A stretch of DNA of 64,000 nt from Elysia marginata (taxonomy: Eukaryota > Mollusca > Gastropoda > Plakobranchidae), in contig BMAT01005695.1 of assembly GCA_019649035.1 (NCBI GenBank), forward strand, positions 210,389-274,388, given 5' to 3'. Below, piece after piece: positions 49,201 through 56,262 of the stretch. The notes under the pieces are model-generated. The model was not told the DNA's origin, did no database searches, and was given only the letters and a program-made list of their open reading frames with translations. The first letter of the stretch is position 1. Each line of letters starts with the position of its first letter. A program made the position numbers and the translations under genes.

Positions 49201-50341
49201 AAACATTTCGAGCAAATTAAAAAAAACCTGCTAAAAATAGCTGGGTTGGCAGTAGAATTTAAACTTCAAGGTTTCGACAACTGCAAAAAATCGCTTATAT
49301 CGATGCAACAACGAGGTAACAGCTTCATTGGAAATGATTTTGTACTAATACTTTTTCACAATTAGGAATTTTTCTCAATAGTTTTAGAGAATTTCCAGGG
49401 GCATGAATCATCTAATATAGGTAAATATGTACATATGTATGTTTGACATTGCTTAAAAATTACCAACCTTGATTTCCAAATGTAGTCAAAATTTTCTATC
49501 AGGTTCCTTGAAGATTTAACCTCGCTCAGCATAAAAGGATGTGGAGGTTACATTCCATTCTATTTTATTATCCATTAGAACCCTGTTTTTTTTTTCAATT
49601 GAATTTTTTGGCATATAAAGTGGAAAAATGTAAAAGGCACAAATTTCCAAATATTTTAAACAAGACAAAACAAGTAATGTCGTCTAAGAATAGAAAATGG
49701 ATCTTAAAAGTTAAAAAAACGCAACGTTTAAATAACAATACTTTTAGGTCAAATACATTAATATAAATATAAAGTTTTTTTCCGAAACATTTTAACTTCA
49801 CTGTTACGGTTTTAACGTTCGATTTTTTCCGTCGTTCGATGGTTTTTAACAGCATGGAGAAGAAAAAAATGGAATCGATTCAGCAAAGTTTAAAAACCGA
49901 TGATGCATTTTCTTTAAACGATGAAAAAGGTCTGCTAGTTCATCTTATTTTTCAGTTCAAATTTCACCGCTTATGAAGCTCGCTATGTTAGAGAATCTTC
50001 TTTGCATCCATAGTAGATACATTCAATTTTACAAGATTTTCATGCTGTCAACAAACTCTTTTTGGCAATGGCTGAAGGGCAACAGACCACAAACGCAAGA
50101 AAGAGACAGTCAAAGAAAGACAGATACACAGAGGCAGTGGCAGATAGATATTTAGCAACATAAAAATAAAGAGTTATAGCAAAAAAACATTTACTCATAA
50201 CTGTCAATTTGAAAACCTACCCCAACAACATAACAGTGGCAAGAGATGCATCCAGGTCAGTATAATCTGTACGGCACGGACGTTATGAGTCCTTCCGGCT
50301 ACAGGTCGCCCCATGCTTACAGTCTTGAGTGTGATGAAATC
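19762..50341 (-). CDS. Adhesion GPCR: cadherin x2, FN3-like, EGF x8, GAIN/GPS, 7TM
   Basis: 25 coding exons (listed separately) join with matching phases into 4266 bases, 1421 residues plus stop; every border is GT-AG. Start ATG at 50314 has A at -3 and G at +4 and opens a signal peptide (1-32). Order: cadherin-like 1 (about 50-145), cadherin-like 2 (147-252), FN3-like (253-345), eight EGF-like domains (348-675), Cys-containing linker (676-713), GAIN (715-970) with HL|T cleavage at 963/964, tethered-agonist-like TNFAVLM, seven helices (about 988-1234), and a tail (1238-1421). It should sit in the plasma membrane as two non-covalently joined fragments, bind ligands on cells or matrix, and signal through G proteins. 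Cadherins occur in CELSR/Flamingo receptors, but those have more repeats plus laminin-G domains and no FN3, so this looks like a different architecture. Ligand unknown; no subfamily assigned. Confidence 0.92.
20518..21912 (-). other. Receptor intron 24
   Basis: 1.4 kb, AT-rich; nothing else recognised. Confidence 0.85.
21913..22042 (-). CDS. Receptor exon 24: end of ECL2 and TM5
   Basis: 130 bases, phase 2 in and 0 out. Encodes the conserved extracellular-loop Cys followed by LMTAANIPAYYITILAPG and the rest of TM5. Adhesion GPCRs usually have CW here; this has CL. Confidence 0.9.
22043..23010 (-). other. Receptor intron 23 with a (GA)n tract
   Basis: Holds the (GA)n microsatellite at 22112-22240; otherwise nothing recognised. 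Confidence 0.85.
22112..22240. repeat. (GA)n microsatellite
   Basis: GA with scattered AAAG on the plus strand, so the receptor transcript carries a long CU tract starting about 70 bases upstream of the exon 24 acceptor. Confidence 0.95.
23011..23089 (-). CDS. Receptor exon 23: TM4 and start of ECL2
   Basis: 79 bases, phase 1 in and 2 out. Together with exon 22 it gives AAWGIPLIVVAITAAVG, the typical TM4 GIP motif of adhesion GPCRs. Confidence 0.9.
23090..24022 (-). other. Receptor intron 22
   Basis: Contains a tRNA-like SINE head at 23885-23975 close to the exon 22 donor; the rest is unassigned. Confidence 0.8.
23885..23975 (-). repeat. tRNA-like SINE head
   Basis: On the minus strand GGTAGTTCAGTCGATAACG (A box) and GAGTTCGATCTTA (B box) are spaced as in a tRNA. 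The acceptor stem is not closed and no recognisable body follows. It lies 47 bases inside the intron after exon 22. Confidence 0.55.
24023..24183 (-). CDS. Receptor exon 22: TM3 and ICL2
   Basis: 161 bases, phase 2 in and 1 out. Encodes the TM3 Cys (SQSTC), HFALLASLMWMLVEAVDMY, the class B2 TM3 signature, and the second intracellular loop. Confidence 0.93.
24184..25159 (-). other. Receptor intron 21
   Basis: About 1 kb, no recognised repeat family. Confidence 0.8.
25160..25267 (-). CDS. Receptor exon 21: ICL1 and TM2
   Basis: 108 bases, phase 2 to 2. Encodes TGKTLLNLCSALLFLNIMFL, a standard TM2. Confidence 0.92.
25624..26190. repeat. Duplicated ~190-bp block, two diverged copies
   Basis: 25624-25815 and 25998-26190 align over their length and share, for example, ACACGAAGACAGGGAACAAT and CCCACTCTGCAGTGAACCAA. 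The region between them is dense in AGATCT/TAGATC words. Confidence 0.85.
26318..26610. repeat. Second local duplication, two ~100-bp copies
   Basis: Copies at about 26318-26430 and 26486-26600 share CCACTTGGTTAATTTT and TGTCGGTCCGAAGCCCCTTG, each followed by GGAAAATATTTTTTTT. Confidence 0.85.
27692..27813 (-). CDS. Receptor exon 20: post-GPS stalk and TM1
   Basis: 122 bases, phase 0 in and 2 out. Encodes a short linker and TM1 (AITWAGCAISMACLFLTVLT). Confidence 0.92.
27814..29277 (-). other. Receptor intron 19
   Basis: Contains a (CT)n tract at 28037-28115; otherwise nothing recognised. Confidence 0.8.
28037..28115. repeat. (CT)n-rich microsatellite
   Basis: Imperfect CT/CCTC repeat on the plus strand. 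Confidence 0.9.
29278..29375 (-). CDS. Receptor exon 19: second half of GPS with cleavage site
   Basis: 98 bases, phase 1 in and 0 out. Encodes NTWSDEGVKLV, then VVVCHSDHLTNFAVLM. The autoproteolysis triplet HLT and the tethered agonist TNFAVLM are intact. The usual GC after W-S-x-x has become GV and the usual C-x-C before HLT has become C-x-S. Confidence 0.95.
29376..29804 (-). other. Receptor intron 18
   Basis: 429 bases, nothing else recognised. Confidence 0.85.
29805..29844 (-). CDS. Receptor exon 18: 40-bp microexon, first GPS Cys
   Basis: Phase 0 in and 1 out. Encodes KDVNHTCAYWDET, the C-x-(F/Y)-W-D start of the GPS. Acceptor TTTCAG|AAAG and donor ACAG|GTATAT. It is the only sequence that links exons 17 and 19 in frame and supplies the first GPS cysteine. 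Confidence 0.88.
29845..30843 (-). other. Receptor intron 17
   Basis: 1 kb, AT-rich, nothing else recognised. Confidence 0.8.
30844..31086 (-). CDS. Receptor exon 17: GAIN subdomain B
   Basis: 81 codons, phase 0 to 0. Encodes LRYVAYDRSQLFVP, KVISASV and NLSSPVVIQL, the successive beta-strand motifs of a GAIN-B subdomain. Confidence 0.93.
31556..31626. repeat. (CTT)n microsatellite
   Basis: CTT triplets, the last 45 bases uninterrupted; about 110 bases from the SINE tail. Confidence 0.95.
31735..32003 (-). repeat. tRNA-derived SINE, copy 2 of the family at 4462-4767
   Basis: Shares the body (for example GAAAGCGTGCTGCCACACTG and AGACTTAGCACTAAATCCAT) and the B-box side CTCGGCCGGGGATCGAACC with copy 1. 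The A-box end is truncated near 32003. Confidence 0.85.
32271..32445 (-). CDS. Receptor exon 16: GAIN subdomain A
   Basis: 175 bases, phase 2 in and 0 out. Encodes LRQFLDNYTLQA, NITNKGIELKSVVLQ and SLMFSPGA, typical GAIN-A text with several N-glycosylation sequons. Confidence 0.9.
32446..33174 (-). other. Receptor intron 15
   Basis: 729 bases, nothing recognised. Confidence 0.8.
33175..33260 (-). CDS. Receptor exon 15: GAIN subdomain A helices
   Basis: 86 bases, phase 0 in and 2 out. Encodes VAESSVEVINNLANVNLSVS. Consistent with a GAIN-A helix. Confidence 0.85.
33261..33894 (-). other. Receptor intron 14
   Basis: Contains the decayed SINE at 33605-33835; the rest is unassigned. Confidence 0.8.
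33605..33835 (-). repeat. Decayed copy of the SINE at 55991-56262
   Basis: Shared landmarks in the same order: TTTGCCATTGCTTT..CTCGCCG, AAGAG, then GGGGTCCAAATCTGGGACATC against the GGGGATCAAACCTGGGACCTC of the better copy, and the run ending GCCACAG. The tRNA-like head is strongly mutated. Confidence 0.55.
33895..34022 (-). CDS. Receptor exon 14: start of GAIN domain
   Basis: 128 bases, phase 1 in and 0 out. Encodes FLDPAAELNNLTSDPSQVTS and FENVTRQLIEIFDTAL, an amphipathic helical start of GAIN-A. Confidence 0.88.
34023..34824 (-). other. Receptor intron 13
   Basis: 802 bases, nothing recognised. Confidence 0.8.
34825..34910 (-). CDS. Receptor exon 13: Cys-containing linker before GAIN
   Basis: 86 bases, phase 2 in and 1 out. 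Encodes CFLHPEIEWPSENEVKYSCL. The place fits a hormone-receptor domain, but the pattern does not, so I leave it unnamed. Confidence 0.8.
34911..35473 (-). other. Receptor intron 12
   Basis: 563 bases, nothing recognised. Confidence 0.8.
35474..35677 (-). CDS. Receptor exon 12: end of EGF7, EGF8
   Basis: 204 bases, phase 2 to 2. Encodes CKCHDGYMAPDC (end of EGF7) and EGF8 from DPCSRSPC to CVPGWVGKKC, then NKCVVQPLVC leading into the linker. The TAA right at the border lies beyond the donor GC|GTAAGT and is not in the mRNA. Confidence 0.92.
35678..36476 (-). other. Receptor intron 11
   Basis: 799 bases. A CTCT/CTGT simple repeat at 36403-36455 lies just after the exon 11 donor in the sense direction. 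Confidence 0.8.
36477..36697 (-). CDS. Receptor exon 11: end of EGF5, EGF6, most of EGF7
   Basis: 221 bases, phase 0 in and 2 out. The acceptor CCATAG|TGC is required: it supplies CTSEFTGDLC, completing EGF5 after the KCL of exon 10. EGF6 runs MCALEPC to CFDGYEGNEC; EGF7 starts PCENINC. Confidence 0.9.
36698..37108 (-). other. Receptor intron 10
   Basis: 411 bases, nothing recognised. Confidence 0.85.
37109..37309 (-). CDS. Receptor exon 10: EGF4 and most of EGF5
   Basis: 67 codons, phase 0 to 0. EGF4: DPCTASNC..GRGTC..YKCECEPGFYGEVC. EGF5 begins DACILNHQPCKNQGTC and stops at FKCL, finished by exon 11. Confidence 0.93.
37310..37935 (-). other. Receptor intron 9
   Basis: 626 bases, nothing recognised. 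Confidence 0.85.
37936..38125 (-). CDS. Receptor exon 9: second half of EGF2, EGF3
   Basis: 190 bases, phase 2 in and 0 out. Acceptor GACAG|ATG continues the exon 8 CLQGG as GCKYMGHKSFQCDCPDGYVG. EGF3 runs NHCLTSPNPC to CLVGFSGDFC. Confidence 0.92.
38126..38928 (-). other. Receptor intron 8
   Basis: 803 bases. Contains a 13-bp inverted repeat (38295-38307 with 38373-38385); otherwise unassigned. Confidence 0.8.
38929..39124 (-). CDS. Receptor exon 8: EGF1 and start of EGF2
   Basis: 196 bases, phase 1 in and 2 out. EGF1: FSVCNYRDPCFGHGTC and YTCDCDKGWVGENC. EGF2 starts NECDSSPC. The donor GG|GTAAGG sits in a G-run, so an exact alternative is hard to exclude, but only this one keeps frame with exon 9. 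Confidence 0.92.
39187..39245. repeat. (GA)n microsatellite upstream of exon 8
   Basis: GAGAGA with ACAG interruptions on the plus strand, giving a CU tract 63-121 bases before the exon 8 acceptor in the transcript. Confidence 0.9.
39540..40262 (+). mobile_element. CR1-like LINE fragment, RT 3' part
   Basis: Plus-strand translation shows FADDTNRFSN near 39590, then LVRPHLECGNCVWSP near 39945, RATKRLPCM, LPSLIYRRLRCDLIEAF near 40100 and TRTKGHCYEI at the end. These are the successive blocks of CR1-type reverse transcriptase, thumb and C-terminus. They lie in different frames with many stops, and much of the 5' part is absent. Confidence 0.85.
40392..41030 (-). mobile_element. Second LINE fragment, minus strand, (TTGAA)n tail
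   Basis: Minus-strand text includes PQGAV near 41005, TKELVIDFRKVKDPLIPL near 40790, VNAYKYLG near 40710 and CKTERDRKSFMPSAVRLL near 40635, typical of L2/Rex-like reverse transcriptases. There are stops, and an internal deletion after AYKYLG. The 3' end is the ATTCA repeat at 40394-40418. The 52-N gap falls in its 3' part. 5'-truncated about 120 bases from exon 7. Confidence 0.75.
40442..40493. other. Assembly gap (52 N)
   Basis: Unknown bases followed by a CT run; probably simple repeat. Confidence 1.
41151..41311 (-). CDS. Receptor exon 7: second half of FN3-like domain
   Basis: 161 bases, phase 2 in and 1 out. Encodes WLEGHQETCYTAQ and LDSSYRFTVKISGQGGADSD, which fits FN3 strands E to G (the Y-x-F-x-V core). 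Confidence 0.88.
41312..41861 (-). other. Receptor intron 6
   Basis: 550 bases, nothing recognised. Confidence 0.85.
41862..41985 (-). CDS. Receptor exon 6: first half of FN3-like domain
   Basis: 124 bases, phase 1 in and 2 out. Encodes FCFSATKNSTTLCWKNPMP and FPGYNLSFKG: the T-x-L-x-W core Trp, the NP and the G-Y-x-L strand C' of fibronectin III. Three extra Cys across exons 6 and 7 are unusual for FN3. Confidence 0.85.
41986..43436 (-). other. Receptor intron 5
   Basis: 1.45 kb. 42384-42520 is dense in TCTAGA/AGATC words; otherwise nothing recognised. Confidence 0.8.
43437..43605 (-). CDS. Receptor exon 5: second half of cadherin-like repeat 2
   Basis: 169 bases, phase 0 in and 1 out. 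Encodes YVSISRQGVLTLEREVPERY, then LQFLIEAVNTGSPQKSATV and VVVDV: the G-x-L/I, L-x-R-E, A-x-(D/N)-x-G-x-P-x-x-S and V-x-V-x-D blocks of a cadherin repeat. Confidence 0.9.
43606..44065 (-). other. Receptor intron 4
   Basis: 460 bases, nothing recognised. Confidence 0.85.
44066..44257 (-). CDS. Receptor exon 4: end of cadherin 1, start of cadherin 2
   Basis: 64 codons, phase 0 to 0. Encodes YVEIVVSEENLFRPAFEF (linker between repeats), YKFQIYGRAVGETIGRIKVF, DKDP and VIFRLRLE. The classic D-x-N-D-N calcium linker is not intact. Confidence 0.9.
44258..45960 (-). other. Receptor intron 3
   Basis: 1.7 kb. A CT-rich stretch lies at 45620-45690; otherwise nothing recognised. Confidence 0.8.
45961..46112 (-). 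CDS. Receptor exon 3: cadherin-like repeat 1 core
   Basis: 152 bases, phase 1 in and 0 out. Encodes VIRFSLEQSSDAIFFDIDAT followed by GYIKTRRDINFVVGKK. F-x-I-D-x-x-T-G-x-I is the core cadherin motif; the usual L-D-x-E is replaced by RRDIN. Confidence 0.9.
46113..48469 (-). other. Receptor intron 2
   Basis: 2.36 kb with a purine-rich patch (47100-47240), a MITE-like fold-back (48134-48246) and an ATT microsatellite (48280-48325). A (TTCTA)n tail at 47041-47057 may end an unrecognised repeat. Confidence 0.8.
48134..48246. repeat. 113-bp fold-back element with 27-bp inverted repeats (MITE-like)
   Basis: 48134-48160 and the reverse complement of 48220-48246 match at 23 of 27 positions, including the uninterrupted CAATCACCGAA. 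The interior is only 59 bases, no open frame. No clear target-site duplication is visible. Confidence 0.6.
48470..48619 (-). CDS. Receptor exon 2: mature N-terminus, start of cadherin 1
   Basis: 150 bases, phase 1 to 1. Encodes GQGVALTVTAQPEGPMVIVE and SNHPGRVYSGAGPGLVVMQI, which leads in frame into the cadherin core of exon 3. Confidence 0.88.
48620..50220 (-). other. Receptor intron 1
   Basis: 1.6 kb, AT-rich, nothing recognised. Confidence 0.8.
50221..50341 (-). CDS. Receptor exon 1: start codon and signal peptide
   Basis: Coding from ATG at 50314 to donor TGG G|GTAGGT at 50221. Encodes MGRPVAGRTHNVRAV then a hydrophobic core (IILTWMHLLPLLCCW), a good signal peptide. A CACCAG acceptor at 50342 suggests that 27 bases of 5' UTR precede the ATG in this exon and that a noncoding exon lies upstream. 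An in-frame ATG at 50389 lies beyond that acceptor, so I prefer 50314. Confidence 0.8.
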
Positions 50342-51658
50342 CTGGTGATGAAAAACACACACAAAAATAGCTTTCAATATCAAAGACAAATAAAGCAGTT
50401 GTTTTAAGCTTTAGATTTGCAACAAAATAAATGTGACAACTGTTTATCTAAAAGGGTATGAGTTTAACAAAAAAAATTTCAATGCCGAAGGCTCAAACGA
50501 AATGTGACATTTTGATTGCTCATGCGAGATACACTCGCACTCACTCACCCCCACAGAAAGAGAAAGAGGGAGTGAGAGACAGACAGACAGACAAACAGGC
50601 AGACAGACAGGCAGCGTGTGTGTTGACAGAGGGGTTAACTACACAACATTATTTGTTCGGTACAAATGTCAACAGCTTAGCATATCAAAGAAATTTTTAT
50701 GAAAATCTCTATAGCTCTCACAGTATCATTATTTGTCCTTTCCAAGGGAAAACTGGAAACTTCAAATGCGAGCTGAAAGTGTTTCATGGTAGAAAGTATG
50801 TGCACAGCTTTTATTTCCAACAAATTTCCATGCCTTTTGACTAATACCGTTAAAAAATCTTCAGTACAGCATTCTTCATTGCAATACTCATAGAGTTTTT
50901 TGAAGCTTCATAATATTTCACGCCACATTTGCGAATGGTGAAAAAAACCTTGATCACGAGTTTTCTTTTCCTTTGTTATGATTATTTGGTTGTATATTGA
51001 TTTCTTTTTTCGTTTATACCTTTTAATTTGTTAGAGAAAAGGGTTAATTACGGTTGGCAAAAAAGGCAAAGTCTTGGCTCTTACATTCACAATTTTAACA
51101 CCAAATTGCTAACCAATTTTTGTTTAAAGCAAAGCTTGTTTTATTACAGTATCGTTATTATGAACTCAAAAATCAGGGTGTTTCTCTCAGCCATATACAA
51201 TTTTAAATAACTAAGGGACCAAGGAAAACATAGCTAATAAAAGTCAAGCATTCTGGCCTAAGCGAGAAACAAGCGCCAAGTAATTGTAAACAAATAAGCA
51301 CTTATGGTATCTATTCTCCCCCGATGTTTAACTTCATCTCAAATAAACGTAGATTATTTAATACTTTAGCGACTAATATACAATTCAATCCAAAGATTAC
51401 AGACTTCAATTAAAAATACTCTAAATATCAACTAAATGTACGAGCAGGAAAACAAAAAATGTCCCAGCAGCTTGCAGACTAGCTAGGTCTCGGATTCCGG
51501 CTCATGTCTATGATGTCTAAAACAATCAACAAAGCATGACTTTTGCCATTTCCATTTCTACTATTCTTTAGTACCACTACTAATATTAAGGCTTTTCTAC
51601 GTCTAAAATAATTAATATTTGTAATTAAACAGCAACAACAACTAATACTGCTGCTGCT
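50342..51658. other. Receptor upstream region, proximal
   Basis: May hold noncoding first exon and promoter; none can be fixed by eye. A GACA/GGCA simple repeat lies at 50575-50620. Confidence 0.4.
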
Positions 51659-51683
51659 ATTGTACTGCTACTTCTACTGCCAT

Positions 51684-51754
<71 letters not shown>

Positions 51755-51954
51755 ATGCTCCTGCTTCTTTTACTATTGCTGTTATTGCAATGCTGCTGTT
51801 ATTGCTACTGCTACTGCTGCTACTATTACTACTATTACTACTANNNNNNNNNNNNNNNNNNNNNNNNNNNNNNNNNNNNNNNNNNNNNNNNNNNNNNNNN
51901 NNNNNNNNNNNNNNNNNNNNNNNNNACTACTACTACTACTACTAAAACGCAGGA
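51659..51954. repeat. (ACT)n array interrupted by an 82-N gap
   Basis: Perfect (ACT)n at 51684-51752, diverged triplets, N at 51844-51925, then more ACT to 51944. Same motif as the array at 3060-4450. Confidence 0.95.
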
Positions 51955-54900
51955 ATTTTAAATAGCCCACACCATAATTAAATCTTAAAGGCCTCTTCCA
52001 ATCAACCAATAACTTTTAGTGTAATTAGAAGACCTTATCGCGTGGTACCATGCAGTTCACTAGCCGTTTAAGCTCCAGCGTACCTCTGTCGAGTTTGTAA
52101 ACCTACTTTCCATCTTTTATCTCATGAAAGATTTAATGATCGATTCGGGGTCAGAGGGGTGTGAAAAAACTTTCAGCTTACCTGTTCGAGTTCTAGATTT
52201 CTGTACGGGTCAAACTATCGGACGTTTTTTTCACTTTCCATCTATCTGAGGCTGGTCTGCGATTTAAATCAGACCTAGATCTAGATACAAGAATAGATTC
52301 TATTCCCCTCGGCCTGCTTTGGCTGATCTTGTTTGTATGACTAGACTGCGCCGATCGTGGTTTTACAGTTTTTAAAGATGCTGATTTTTTAAAGCATTTA
52401 CTTGGTTTTTGTAATGCGATTTCTTACTTTTGGAGGTTGCTTGTCAAACACGGTTCTGTGGTTAAGATACCACATTTTTATTAAGCCTTCGAGTAAAGTC
52501 AAGCGTTCTTTTTCTAACAGCTTTTTTGTTTGTACTGGCACCGATGCAATTTCAATTTCTTTTTCTATTCTACTGGTCTGGGACAAAAATAATGCAAGAT
52601 TTGGATTCTGGGCTGTTGTTTTTGCGCGATGATCACTTAAAGACTAAAACAAAAACAGACATTCTATTTGTGCAAGCTGTGGTTGGTTTTTTTTATACCC
52701 ACTACTATTTATAGAATTGGCAAGCACACACATAGGAAACAATGAAAAAAAATGCGAAATAAACCGGTGTTATCTTATGTTCCAACGAGGTTTTTCTCTG
52801 CGATTGATGGAATACTGTTTCTATACCGGTAAGTCATTTTGAGTGACGCCACGGTGATAAGATACACGGTTGTTCCACCTCTAAAGAAGTGAGATCACAT
52901 TAAAAAGACAAGAGAAACAGCTTAAAGAAAGAATGAAGAAATAGATAGAGATAGAGGGAGAGACAGAGATCATGTGAAAGTAAACTGGAAATGAGAGAGA
53001 TAAAAGAAAGGGTTTGTTAAACTAGTCGAAAAACTAAAAGGAAAAGCAAAAGACAATGAAACCTAAGAGGGATATTGATAGCAAAACAAAACAAACAAAA
53101 AAAAAAAACAAAAGAAAGAAAGAAAGATTTAGACAGACATAAGAAAGTTTTTGTCATTAGGAGAAATTTCACATATTTGAGAATAACATGCGATGTGCTA
53201 TGAAATTACGAATCACAACATTTTGTTCGCAGAATGACCCGCTTTCAAAATGCGCATTTCGTTAGCAACTCTTATCTTTAACAAAATTTGAAACAAATGT
53301 CAAAGGGAAGCTAGATTTTAAAAGGTCAGACGCACAACAAAACATGTTAATTAAATGTCAAAGCTTAATTTGGAAGCACAACAGCGGTATCAGCCCGTAT
53401 ACATCCCTGGCCTGAGGCAAGATGCAGACCTCTGTTTCGTAACAAACATAAACCCCACAGGGGCCAATTATTAATATCTTGCGGTCATCACGAATTAATC
53501 CGATATCGGATATTCTAATTTAAGTCAAAGCTCAAAAGTAAATCAAAATAATGTTTTGTCTATGTTTCACATAAAAAAACTAATAACACTTTTTCTCAAA
53601 ATTTCGATAAGTTTCTGCAAATAACACGTTGCTCAAAATGTAAACGCTATAGAGTGTAAATATTGCGACATCCGACTGTTTTAAACCGGTTGAGATACAT
53701 ATATAGCGTCTTGTCCACTCAGATCTCTCATCTTGCAGGTAGGTTTGACCTAGATTGCCAACATTCCTACCCAACAACTTGTTGTTCACCGATTTGATAA
53801 GAGCCCACGCTACACGTCTTGCTACTCTCACTATCATGTCCATGCTGTGCTATGCAGCATCTTTGGCACTTCTGCATCTATCTAAAATCATGGTTGTACG
53901 CTTGAAAATCTCTAGACTTGAAAACATAATTATTGTGTGGAGGCCCAGAATTATAGCCAACTCGAAATCGTCAAGGAGTAAATTGAGGTAGTTATCAAGG
54001 CGTTCCAAGGCAGTTTGGCTGTTTCCAAGTTTTCAACCCTCATTTAAGCCGATAACTTATGAAAATAAGAGCGTAACATTTTTTTTTCATTTTGAACCCC
54101 TGTGCTTCATTCAGTTTGATACAGTGATCTTAACTTTAAAAGCTTTTTTTCTCCGCTCATGATGTTTTACCCTGCAACCTATATGAAACCATATCTTATG
54201 TTCTAGTTAAGATATTCTGATAAAGCGAACAGCATTTTACCCAGAAAAAGTCAACATTTTAGAAATATCAAGAACTAGAAATATTCAGATGGAAATTTTA
54301 ATACAATTTTTATTGCTGTATCACGACAAAAGTGCCGCCGAATAAAGGGGGAAAATAGCAAAATACTGATCACATATTCGTGTTGCTTTTGGTTTGGTTA
54401 CATCAGATAAACCTGTTTACAAAACTGTCCCGGTTACATACATTTGAAGAAGTTCGTGTCTCCTAAGCCCCACAAAGATGCGCAGTATACATATTATGAT
54501 TGCTCACGCTGGTTTTCCGCAGAATCCCTCGCGTAGAGCCAGACAGTTTAGATAAAATTGTTTACTTTGAACAGGTTCATGACGTCTCCATGTCATAGCA
54601 GGTAGGCCTGGGTCGTAGACCTGGGAGAAAGTTATCTCTCTGCACAACAGCTTTTACTTTTCCTTGGATCGTGCCTTGTGGATTTTGTTTTGTTTTTTCA
54701 TTTTATTTTGGTGGGGGGGGGGGCTCAAGTTCATTCCTCATATTTTTTTTTAAAATTACAACTTGTGCCTCTGCTTGGCGCTGAAAACGATCCCATTGTT
54801 AACTTTTTTAAAAATCCTAGAAAATTTTAGAATCGATAAAAAATATAAAACTGAAACTTAGCCCTCATAACTGGAGACAATTTGTGAGTGACAAAGTAAA

Positions 54901-55990
54901 CACTTGCTGACATCGATACAAAATCTGTTAAGTGATAATACTTGTGAGATTTTATCAAGAGTGGCGGAACTTTTCAGGAGTCAATCCCAATTAGACTTGA
55001 CCATTGATGCTAGTAGTAGTATCGTATGGCTACACCTCCACGTTATGTTTCTTGGTCCAAGCTACTAGGTCTTCATCAGTAGAAGAGCATCATTGATGCC
55101 AGAACATGCAGATTCACGCGATGGCGTCTGTTGGGAAAATCCTATATCAAAATCAGGTATAAAAAAGCTTTGAGCTTTTAACACTTTCGATCTGGGAGAG
55201 TATAAATTTTTTCATTGTGCTTATCCTTAAATTAAGGAACCTGGATGTTTGCCCATTAAATATCAACATTAGTTCCAGATTCCCTTGAAATGCTTCATGG
55301 CATAAAAAGACGCACTTGACCTGAGGCCCTTCCATCTTGACTTTAATGATGTACTCTTTCTCCAAAATGAGTTTTCAAGGGTTCTGCGCTAAGAACACAA
55401 ACAGTGATGTCTGAGTGCTGAAAATCAGGCCCAGCAAGGCTGCACAAGGCTCCTTGCTAATTTTTGTTAGATAATAATTATGTGAGCCGATCACAGGTGA
55501 AATTCCTTACTGCGCTAAGTGGATATCATGCCAATGACATAAAATGATAAGTGTAAATTTTGCAGTTTTAAAATGATGAATGCACCATGCAGCATTAAAT
55601 AAAATGAAATAAATAGATGACAATTAACCAGCTCATTTTCATAACACAAAAAAATACAATGAAAAGGAATTTTTAGGTTCATTTTCTTCGATAAAGCTTG
55701 TGAGTAACCCTCTTTGAACGCTTTTTAAAGATAATAGAAACAACTTTACAATAAAAAAGTAGAATAATTTTACCATTAACAGTACGTTTTTTAGTTGAAC
55801 AAAAGTTACATTTTATGTGTAACAAATACAAAGGAACAATTTTTTAAAAAAAGGAAAAAGAAAAACAATTTTCCTCATTTTTTGTGCAAATCTTGTGAGA
55901 GCTCTCTTTATACGAATTTTCCTTTAGTCTTCAATTGACTCTTGACAATAAAGATGCAACGTACATTGTCGTTGCTTGTGTTATTGATAC
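51955..55990. other. Unassigned upstream DNA
   Basis: No supported exon. A TAGATC-containing patch lies at 52265-52290; A-rich simple sequence at 53088-53128; a G-run at 54713-54722. A 62-codon minus-strand frame at 52398-52586 has no motif I recognise. Confidence 0.45.
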
Positions 55991-56262
55991 GGTAAAAGGT
56001 AAAGGTAGTCCCATACTCGACATGAGCGTAGGGGAACAAGGAGCAGGGTCCTTGTTTTTCTAGGCACATGGCATAGTGAGGTAGTTTGCCATTGCTTTCC
56101 TCGCCGCCTTTACTTTCGCCGAGTCTTAAGAGACCTAGCTACCCATCAAGTGCTGAGTGGGCACAGGGGAGCAAATAAAATCTAGCCCGGACTGGGGATC
56201 AAACCTGGGACCTCTCAGATAGCGGTCAACCGCCCTACCGATTGCGCCACTGCTCACCCCGT
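55991..56262 (-). repeat. tRNA-derived SINE (family of 33605-33835)
   Basis: Minus-strand head: TGGCGCAATCGGTAGGGCGG (A box) and GGTTTGATCCC (B box). The body runs to a GGTAAAAGGTAAAGGTAGTC segment at the low-coordinate end. Better preserved than the copy in receptor intron 14. Confidence 0.8.

Noticed and set aside
52398-52586. 62-codon charged minus-strand frame upstream of the receptor
   Set aside because: No acceptor or donor giving a consistent exon and no recognised family.
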